A stretch of 64,000 bases of DNA from Aquipuribacter sp051216895 (GTDB lineage Bacteria > Actinomycetota > Actinomycetes > Actinomycetales > JBBAYJ01), in the NCBI RefSeq assembly GCF_051216895.1, contig NZ_JBPKAO010000008.1:1-64000 (forward strand), read 5' to 3'. A program made the position numbers and the translations under genes. A model generated the notes under the pieces. That model saw nothing but the letters and a program-made list of their open reading frames with translations. It was not told where the DNA came from and did not search any database. Below, piece by piece: positions 59,079-64,000 of the stretch (positions within the stretch are counted from its first letter, which is position 1; each line of letters starts with the position of its first letter).

Positions 59079-60113
59079 TCAGGCCGCGGCGGTGGTGAGG
59101 CTGCGGAGCGCGCTGCCCCCGTCCGCCCAGGCCCGCTGCGCGCGCTGCCCGACGAGCTCGTCCAGGCCGAGGCAGACCGCCGCCCCCCACAGCACGTCCT
59201 GGTGCCGGTCGGGGTCGTCCTCGACGAGGCTGCCGCACAGGTCGTGCGCGGCGACCTGCTCGTGCACGGCGTCGGCCTCCACGTGCTCGTCGAAGAACAC
59301 GACCGCGGCCTCGTCCACGCCGAGGCGCCGCAGGCCCTGGGCCCAGCGCGCCGACGGCAGGGACGACGTCATCTCGAACGCGGCCAGGTGCCCGCACAGC
59401 GCCCCGACCAGGCGCCGGTGCAACCCGAACATCGAGATCGCGTTCACCGACGCGAGCGACGGCGCGGCCACCACGTCGAGGTAGGCGTTGGGCGTGTCGT
59501 CCAGGCCCAGCTCGCGCATCGTGGTGGCGAACAGCGTCGCGTGCATGCGCTCCGCCCGGCCACCGCCGTACTCGTCGGTCTGGATGTCGACCAGGGCCGC
59601 CTTGGCCCGCCCCCGCAGGCGCGGGATCCCCCAGGTGTGCGGGTCGGCCTCCTTGAGCTGGTAGACGGAGCGCTGCACGAGCAGCTCGGCCACCTGCTCC
59701 CGGGTCGCCCGGCGCGCCACGTGCACCGCGGTGCTGCCCGGTCCGGGCCGCGCGGCGTCGGCGGTGAGCTCGAACAGCGCCTCGGCCACCGGTCGGTCCG
59801 GCTGCGGGGCCGGCCACCGTCGCCGCAGGTCGGCCTCGAAGGCCGCCTCGAGCACCGCCCGGGCCGCGAGCAGGTCCGGGGACCACTCCCAGTCCTCGTC
59901 GACGCCGGCCAGGCCGTAGTGCAGCTCGTACACCAGGTAGAGGGCGAGCTGGACGTCCTCGCCCAGGACGCTGTCGGTCGGGCCGGCGCCATTCGGGTCG
60001 AGGCCGGTCAGGGCGTCGGCGGCCAGCCCGGGCAGCTCGGGCACGGGGTGCGCCGGGGTGCGCAGCGCGTCGATCAGTGCGGCCGACAGCGGCCCGCGGG
60101 GTGTCACGTCCAT
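59079..60113 (-). CDS. Haem-oxygenase-like diiron protein (iron-containing redox enzyme family)
   Basis: 344 residues, ATG at 60113 with GGGAGGG upstream. Helical protein of the HDO superfamily: LALYLVYELHYGLAGVDEDW (first Glu/His), FATTMRELGLDDTPNAYLDV, GHLAAFEMTSSLPSARW, GVDEAAVVFFDEHVEADAVH (Glu-x2-His-like and Glu/His). Such ligands hold two irons that react with O2 in characterised members. The divergent CDGSH gene 75 bases away is a frequent companion. Substrate unknown. Cytoplasmic. Confidence 0.85.
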   Translation of the reverse strand: MDVTPRGPLSAALIDALRTPAHPVPELPGLAADALTGLDPNGAGPTDSVLGEDVQLALYLVYELHYGLAGVDEDWEWSPDLLAARAVLEAAFEADLRRRWPAPQPDRPVAEALFELTADAARPGPGSTAVHVARRATREQVAELLVQRSVYQLKEADPHTWGIPRLRGRAKAALVDIQTDEYGGGRAERMHATLFATTMRELGLDDTPNAYLDVVAAPSLASVNAISMFGLHRRLVGALCGHLAAFEMTSSLPSARWAQGLRRLGVDEAAVVFFDEHVEADAVHEQVAAHDLCGSLVEDDPDRHQDVLWGAAVCLGLDELVGQRAQRAWADGGSALRSLTTAAA

Positions 60114-60188
60114 GCCCTCCCACTTCCCCGCCGACGGGGGCTCAAACGTCGCAGGATTGCCCGGGACCGGACCGGGTAGGGAGTCCTC

Positions 60189-60404
60189 GTGAGCACCCCA
60201 CCCCCCACCCGCGTCCGGCTCTGCCCGGACGGCCCGATGCTGCTGAGCGGCGACGTCACCGTCCTCACCGAGGACGGACGCGAGGTGGAGGCGCAGCGCC
60301 GGACCGTCGCGGTGTGCCGCTGCGGGCGCTCGGCCCGGGCGCCGTGGTGCGACGGGTCCCACAAGCTCCTGACGCGCCGGTCCCCCTCCACGCCGGCGGG
60401 CTGA
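60189..60404 (+). CDS. CDGSH iron-sulfur protein
   Basis: 71 residues, GTG start. The 2Fe-2S motif is complete: VCRCGRSARAPWCDGSHK, i.e. Cys-x-Cys, then nine to ten residues, then Cys-Asp-Gly-Ser-His with the His ligand. N-terminal beta strands (RVRLCPDGPMLLSGDVTVL) match the MitoNEET-like fold. It may pass electrons or clusters to the divergent diiron enzyme or to the Rieske oxidoreductase downstream. Confidence 0.92.
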   Translation: MSTPPPTRVRLCPDGPMLLSGDVTVLTEDGREVEAQRRTVAVCRCGRSARAPWCDGSHKLLTRRSPSTPAG

Positions 60405-60487
60405 GCCGGGACGCATGGACGCCGGGGTTCGGGGGTAGGCACCCGTGAGTCCGGCGCGCCGCCGGGCCGGGACGACCAGGAGCCGGG

Positions 60488-62023
60488 ATGCCACCCTCCG
60501 ACCAGCGACCGATGGTCCGCGCGACCGACCGCGGCTGGGGGGTCGTCGACCCCCCGCCCGGTACCGCACCGGCGGGGTGGACCGACCGGGTGCACGACGT
60601 GGTCGTGGTGGGTGCCGGCATCACCGGGCTGACCACCGCGGTGATGCTCCGTCGGGCGGGTGTGGACGTCCTGGTCGTCGAGGCCAGGCAGGCGGGCGCC
60701 GGGACCACGGGCGGCACCACGGGCAAGGTCACCGTGATGCAGGGCCAGCACGTCCAGCAGGTCCGCTCCCGCCACGGTGCGGCCGGGGCCGCCGACTACC
60801 TGGCCCGCAGCCTCGCCGCCCAGCGGTGGGTCGACGTCGAGACCCGTGGGCTGGAGGGTGTCGTCGAGAGACGCCCCGCCGTGACGTACGCGACGACCGG
60901 CTCCGGGCGCAAGCGGCTGGAGCGCGAGGTGGCCGCGCTGGCCTGCGGCGAGGTGTCGCCGACCTGGCACGACACCGTGGCCGAGCTGCCGTACGAGGTG
61001 ACGGGCGCCATCCGGCTGGAGGACCAGCTGCAGCTGCAGCCCGTCCGGTACCTGCAGCACCTGCAGGACGAGCTGACCCGGCCGGCACGGGCCGGTGAGG
61101 GTCGGGCGCAGGTCGTGACCGGCTGGCGCGTCACGGGGGTGAAGGACGGGCGCCCCGTGCAGCTGGCGGTCTCCCGCGGCGACGACGAGCGCGTGCTGCG
61201 GGCCGCCCGTGTGGTGGTGGCGACGCTGCTGCCGTTCCTGGACCGTGGTCTGCTGTTCGCCCGGTCGGAGCCGATGCGGTCCTGGTGCCTGACCGCGGAG
61301 CTCGACGGGCCCGTGCCGTCCGGCATGTACCTCGGCGTCGACCGACCGACGCGGTCCCTGCGCAGCGGTCCGGGTCCCGGCCGGCTCCTGGTCGGCGGCA
61401 ACGGTCACACCACCGGCCGCGGCGGCCCCACGTCCGAGCGGCTGGCCGACCTGGACGCCTGGACGCGGCGGCACTTCACCGTGCGTCGGGTGGCGTCGGG
61501 ATGGGCCGCGCAGGACTACTCCACCGCGGACAGGCTGCCGTTCGTGGGGCCGCTGCGGCCCGGCCGAGACCGGGTGCTGGCGGCCTCCGGCTTCGCCAAG
61601 TGGGGCATGACGGGAGGCACGGCGGCCGCGATGCAGCTGAGCCACGCCCTGGCCGGGGGGCCGCAGGACTGGCCCTGGAGCCCGTGGCGCGGGGACGTCG
61701 TCCGGCAGGCGGCGGGTTCGGTGCCCATGAACGCCGGGGTGGCCTGGCAGATGAAGAAGGGCTGGGTCCGGGGCGTGGGCCGCAGCGCCGACAGCTCGGT
61801 CCCGGTCGACGGCCAGGGCGCCGTGCGACGCTCGGGCGCGCGGCTGTGCGGGATCAGCTCGGTCGACGGGGTGACGACCAGCCGTTCCGCGATCTGCACC
61901 CACCTGGGGGGTGTCGTGGCCTGGAACGACGCCGAACGGTCCTGGGACTGCCCCCTGCACGGGTCCCGGTTCGGTCCTGAGGGGGACGTCCTCGACGGTC
62001 CCGCGGTGCAGGACCTCTCGTGA
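60488..62023 (+). CDS. FAD-dependent oxidoreductase with C-terminal Rieske domain
   Basis: 511 residues, ATG with CAGGAG 8 bases upstream. FAD site VHDVVVVGAGITGLTTAVML, then GAGTTGGTTGKVTVMQG, a DAO-type middle and GFAKWGMTGGTAAAMQLSHA before the tail. The last ~80 residues are a Rieske domain: ICTHLGGVVAWN (Cys, His) and WDCPLHGSRFGPEGDVLDGP (Cys, His). This order is typical of actinobacterial DAO-Rieske proteins of unknown substrate. It lies 83 bases after the CDGSH gene on the same strand, so an electron chain CDGSH-Rieske-FAD is plausible. Confidence 0.9.
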   Translation: MPPSDQRPMVRATDRGWGVVDPPPGTAPAGWTDRVHDVVVVGAGITGLTTAVMLRRAGVDVLVVEARQAGAGTTGGTTGKVTVMQGQHVQQVRSRHGAAGAADYLARSLAAQRWVDVETRGLEGVVERRPAVTYATTGSGRKRLEREVAALACGEVSPTWHDTVAELPYEVTGAIRLEDQLQLQPVRYLQHLQDELTRPARAGEGRAQVVTGWRVTGVKDGRPVQLAVSRGDDERVLRAARVVVATLLPFLDRGLLFARSEPMRSWCLTAELDGPVPSGMYLGVDRPTRSLRSGPGPGRLLVGGNGHTTGRGGPTSERLADLDAWTRRHFTVRRVASGWAAQDYSTADRLPFVGPLRPGRDRVLAASGFAKWGMTGGTAAAMQLSHALAGGPQDWPWSPWRGDVVRQAAGSVPMNAGVAWQMKKGWVRGVGRSADSSVPVDGQGAVRRSGARLCGISSVDGVTTSRSAICTHLGGVVAWNDAERSWDCPLHGSRFGPEGDVLDGPAVQDLS

Positions 62024-62113
62024 GCGCCCGACCGGTCCGAGACGGTGGCGCCGCGCCCGGCGGCACCGCCGGCACGCGCGCGCCTGTCCCGTCCCCCCGC
62101 GCGCGCACGCCCG

Positions 62114-62578
62114 TCAGGCCCGGCCGGCCGTGGTGGAGCCGTCGGTGTGGCGTCGCGGCCACAGGGCCGTGACCAGGCCGATGAGCACCGACCCGCCGTG
62201 CAGCCAGTTGTCGGCCGTGTTCAGGTTGAGCAGGTTGCCGTCCTCCTGGCCGGCCACCACGAGGCCGTAGACCAGGGTGGCGCCGTACCCGACGGCGAGC
62301 AGCCAGCCGTACAGGCGGGCGCTGCGGTCCTCGCGGCCGAGCAGGAGGCCGCCCACCCCGATCACCAGGTGGACCACGTTGTGCAGCGGGTTGACCGCGA
62401 ACCCGAGCAGGGTCTGGTCGGGGTCGTGCTCGGTCCAGCCGTCGAACCCCGTGACGAGGAAGCCGGCGAGGCCCGTGAGGGTGAAGGCCGCACCCACCGC
62501 CAGTGCCAGCCACTGGGGGACGGTGCGTGCCGTGCGGTGGTCGGTGCGGTTCCGGTCGACGTTCGCGTTGGTAGCCAT
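62114..62578 (-). CDS. DUF4383 membrane protein
   Basis: 154 residues from the ATG at 62578. Four helices (WLALAVGAAFTLTGLAGFLV, LHNVVHLVIGVGGLLLG, LYGWLLAVGYGATLVYGLVV, WLHGGSVLIGLVTALWPRR), with the DUF4383 motifs FAVNPLHNVVHL and LNTADNWLHGG. Role unknown, frequent in GC-rich actinobacteria. It begins 8 bases after the sigma factor stop, so the two are probably cotranscribed. Confidence 0.9.
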   Translation of the reverse strand: MATNANVDRNRTDHRTARTVPQWLALAVGAAFTLTGLAGFLVTGFDGWTEHDPDQTLLGFAVNPLHNVVHLVIGVGGLLLGREDRSARLYGWLLAVGYGATLVYGLVVAGQEDGNLLNLNTADNWLHGGSVLIGLVTALWPRRHTDGSTTAGRA

Positions 62579-62586
62579 ACGGGCTC

Positions 62587-63456
62587 CTACCCACGCCCCG
62601 CAGCTCCACGCCCCCGTCCGTCGCTCATCGGTGCGGGCTCGTCGACCTCCAGCTGGACGCGCAGCCGTCGCAGCGCCCGGCTGAGCAACCGCGACACCTG
62701 CATCTGGGTGATGCCGATCTCGGCGCCGATCTGCGTCTGCGTCATGTCGGCGAAGAACCGCATGGCCAGGATGGCCCGGTCCCGGGGCGGGAGCCCGGCG
62801 AGCAGGGCCTGCAGGGCCATCCGGTCCGGGGTGGCCGCCAGCTCGTCGTCGGTGTCCGGGACCAGGTCGGCCCAGCTGCCCTGCTCCCCGTCCGGCGGCG
62901 CGTCCAGCGACAGGGCGTGGTAGCCGTTGCCGGAGACCATCGCCTCCAGCACGTCGTCGATGGACGCCTCGAGGTGCCGGGCGAGGTCCTTGACCGTCGG
63001 GGCGCACCCCAGCTGCTGGGTCAGCTCCTCGGTGGCCCGGGCGATTCGGGGTCGCAGCTCCTGGAGCCGCCGCGACGGCCGGACGACCCACCGCGTGTCG
63101 CGGAAGTAGCGCTTGAGCTCACCGGTGATGGTCGGGGTGGCGTAGGCCATGAACTCCGGACCCCGGTCGCAGTCGTAGCCCCGCACGGCCTTGACGAGCC
63201 CCAGCGCGGCCACCTGGAACAGGTCGTCCAGGGCGACCCCGCGGTCCCGGTAGCGCAGGGCGAGCGCACGCGCGGCCGGCAGGTGCAGCCTCACGACCTC
63301 GTCGGTGAGGTCCTGCCGCTGGGTCGGGTCGACCGCCGCCGCCAGGCGGCGCAGCAGGTCGGCCGCCGGCGGGTCGGGTCGGTGCGTCCTGCCGTCGCGG
63401 CGCGTGGGCCGCGTGTCGCGCCCCTCCTCAAGGGTGGGGTACGTGGTCCCGGTCAT
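62587..63456 (-). CDS. RNA polymerase sigma factor, SigB/SigF type
   Basis: 289 residues from the ATG at 63456. Region 2: RALALRYRDRGVALDDLFQV, AALGLVKAVRGYDCDRGPEF, YATPTITGELKRYFRD (-10 recognition). Region 3 at about 140-190. Region 4: LPPRDRAILAMRFFADMTQT, QIGAEIGITQMQVSRLLSRA. Stress sigma factors of this type are held by anti-sigma kinases; candidates here are the kinase at 58615 and the SpoIIE phosphatase at 33240. The DUF4383 gene follows. Confidence 0.92.
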   Translation of the reverse strand: MTGTTYPTLEEGRDTRPTRRDGRTHRPDPPAADLLRRLAAAVDPTQRQDLTDEVVRLHLPAARALALRYRDRGVALDDLFQVAALGLVKAVRGYDCDRGPEFMAYATPTITGELKRYFRDTRWVVRPSRRLQELRPRIARATEELTQQLGCAPTVKDLARHLEASIDDVLEAMVSGNGYHALSLDAPPDGEQGSWADLVPDTDDELAATPDRMALQALLAGLPPRDRAILAMRFFADMTQTQIGAEIGITQMQVSRLLSRALRRLRVQLEVDEPAPMSDGRGRGAAGRG

Positions 63457-63607
63457 CACAGCCTCCGGCTCGGAAGGACGGCACCGGGGCCGGGGCACCA
63501 CGCGGCGCGTCGCGGCCGCCCCTGATGTATACCTCGCCCCGCCCCCGGTGTCGACACCTCACGACCGGGTCCGGGCCCGTGGCCCACCGACGGGCCCGGA
63601 CGCACGA

Positions 63608-63637
63608 ACCGCCCACGACCAGCAGGTCGCGGGCGGT
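63608..63637 (-). terminator. Hairpin after the DUF3618-like gene
   Basis: ACCGCCCACGACC-AGCA-GGTCGCGGGCGGT, 13-bp arms with one mismatch, 15 bases beyond the stop of the minus-strand gene at 63653. Confidence 0.7.
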
Positions 63638-63652
63638 CCGTGGTCAGGCGGG

Positions 63653-64000
63653 TCAGCTGTTGCTGCTGACCTCGTCCTTGACGGCGTCCTGAGCGGCGTG
63701 GGCCGCGTCCTTGGTGCGGTCGGCCAGCTGTCCGCCGACCTCCTGCGCCTTGGCCCGGGCCTGCTCGGCCACGGGGCCGAGCTTCTCCTGCTCGACGCGG
63801 GTGGCCGGGACGGCGAGGCCGGCCAGGAACCCGACGGCGATGGCCCCGATGGCCAGGCCGAGCGGGTTGGACTCGGCGAGGCCCTTGGCGCGCTGAGCGC
63901 CGTCGCCCACCTTGTGGGCGGTGTCGCCCACCTTGTCGCTGGCGCCGTGCGCGCGGTCCTTGACGGACCCCGCTGCGTCGTGGCTCGTGCCGGAGACGGT
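63653..64000 (-). CDS. DUF3618-like membrane-associated protein, C-terminal part (runs off right edge)
   Basis: The frame is open from base 64000 to the stop at 63653 (115 residues) and has no start in the window; the GTG at 63931 is internal. Charged helical repeats (VKDRAHGASDKVGDTAHKVG) precede a conserved ESNPLGLAIGAIAVGFLAGL membrane segment with VPATRVEQEKLG after it. A charged helix (EQARAKAQEVGGQLADRTKD) and a short tail close the protein. The NP-x-G-x-A helix is the hallmark of DUF3618-type proteins, which often stand with phage-holin-like and membrane stress genes. Function unknown. Confidence 0.8.
   Translation of the reverse strand, partial: TVSGTSHDAAGSVKDRAHGASDKVGDTAHKVGDGAQRAKGLAESNPLGLAIGAIAVGFLAGLAVPATRVEQEKLGPVAEQARAKAQEVGGQLADRTKDAAHAAQDAVKDEVSSNS

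Noticed and set aside
1..64000. CRISPR array, rRNA operon, prophage structural genes
   Set aside because: No regularly spaced repeats, no rRNA-like sequence and no capsid, tail or integrase genes were recognised.

Overview
The window is a high-GC actinobacterial chromosome segment. Most of it has GC-rich codon use, with very frequent GTG starts and 4-base stop/start overlaps. The family content (GAF-ANTAR regulators, tandem universal stress proteins, an Acg-type nitroreductase, a SigB/SigF-type sigma factor, DUF4383, DUF1775 and CopC/CopD copper proteins) points to a free-living, stress-tolerant actinomycete, perhaps of the Geodermatophilaceae/Kineosporiales kind. That placement is inference, because no rRNA gene or complete tRNA is present.

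Region 1 (1 to about 18,300) is accessory and patchy, with visibly lower GC in several blocks. It holds a secreted protein/lipoprotein pair running off the left edge, a Rid-DinB fusion, and a three-gene minus-strand set: a Sll1717-type P-loop ATPase, a C5-cytosine DNA methyltransferase, and a GHKL ATPase with a C-terminal PD-(D/E)XK-like motif. A decayed IS256-family transposase follows. Next come a DUF262-HNH protein with an N-terminal rubredoxin-like zinc/iron knuckle, a broken Uma2-type gene and an unknown CxxC protein. An AbiE toxin-antitoxin pair sits between two ~199-bp direct repeats that each contain the 3' end of a tRNA. The block ends with a minus-strand operon led by a full ribosomal protein uL4 (L4) domain carrying a ~200-residue unknown C-terminal extension, followed by a small unknown protein and a membrane protein. 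No other ribosomal genes are nearby, so this is a paralogue in a genomic island and the most unusual item here.

Region 2 (19,200 to 43,500) looks like stress and low-oxygen physiology. It contains a secreted LVIVD protein opposite a DUF305 lipoprotein, three consecutive ANTAR-domain regulators, a hydrolase, pyruvate formate-lyase with its activase, a flavin monooxygenase, an MFS exporter, a GAF-SpoIIE phosphatase, a GH13 glucosidase coupled to DUF2252, and an Acg-type nitroreductase coupled to a double Usp protein. Three near-identical palindromes of the form GGGMCCTANGTCCC (26082, 29902, 40851) lie in front of the pfl operon, the monooxygenase/peptidase pair and the nitroreductase-Usp operon. 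They resemble DosR/DevR boxes and suggest a hypoxia regulon.

Region 3 (43,500 to 64,000) holds metal and sulfur handling. A Fur-family regulator is divergent from a five-gene nickel/peptide-type ABC importer. A minus-strand copper operon (YcnI, CopC-CopD, YcnI, CopC) is coupled by 4-base overlaps. A GntR regulator and a TGTACGTACA operator precede a rhodanese / persulfide-dioxygenase-like / rhodanese / TauE operon, whose last gene carries two different internal repeat expansions. An anti-sigma-type kinase, a haem-oxygenase-like diiron protein, a CDGSH protein, a Rieske-FAD oxidoreductase, DUF4383, a SigB/SigF-type sigma factor and a partial DUF3618-like protein close the window.
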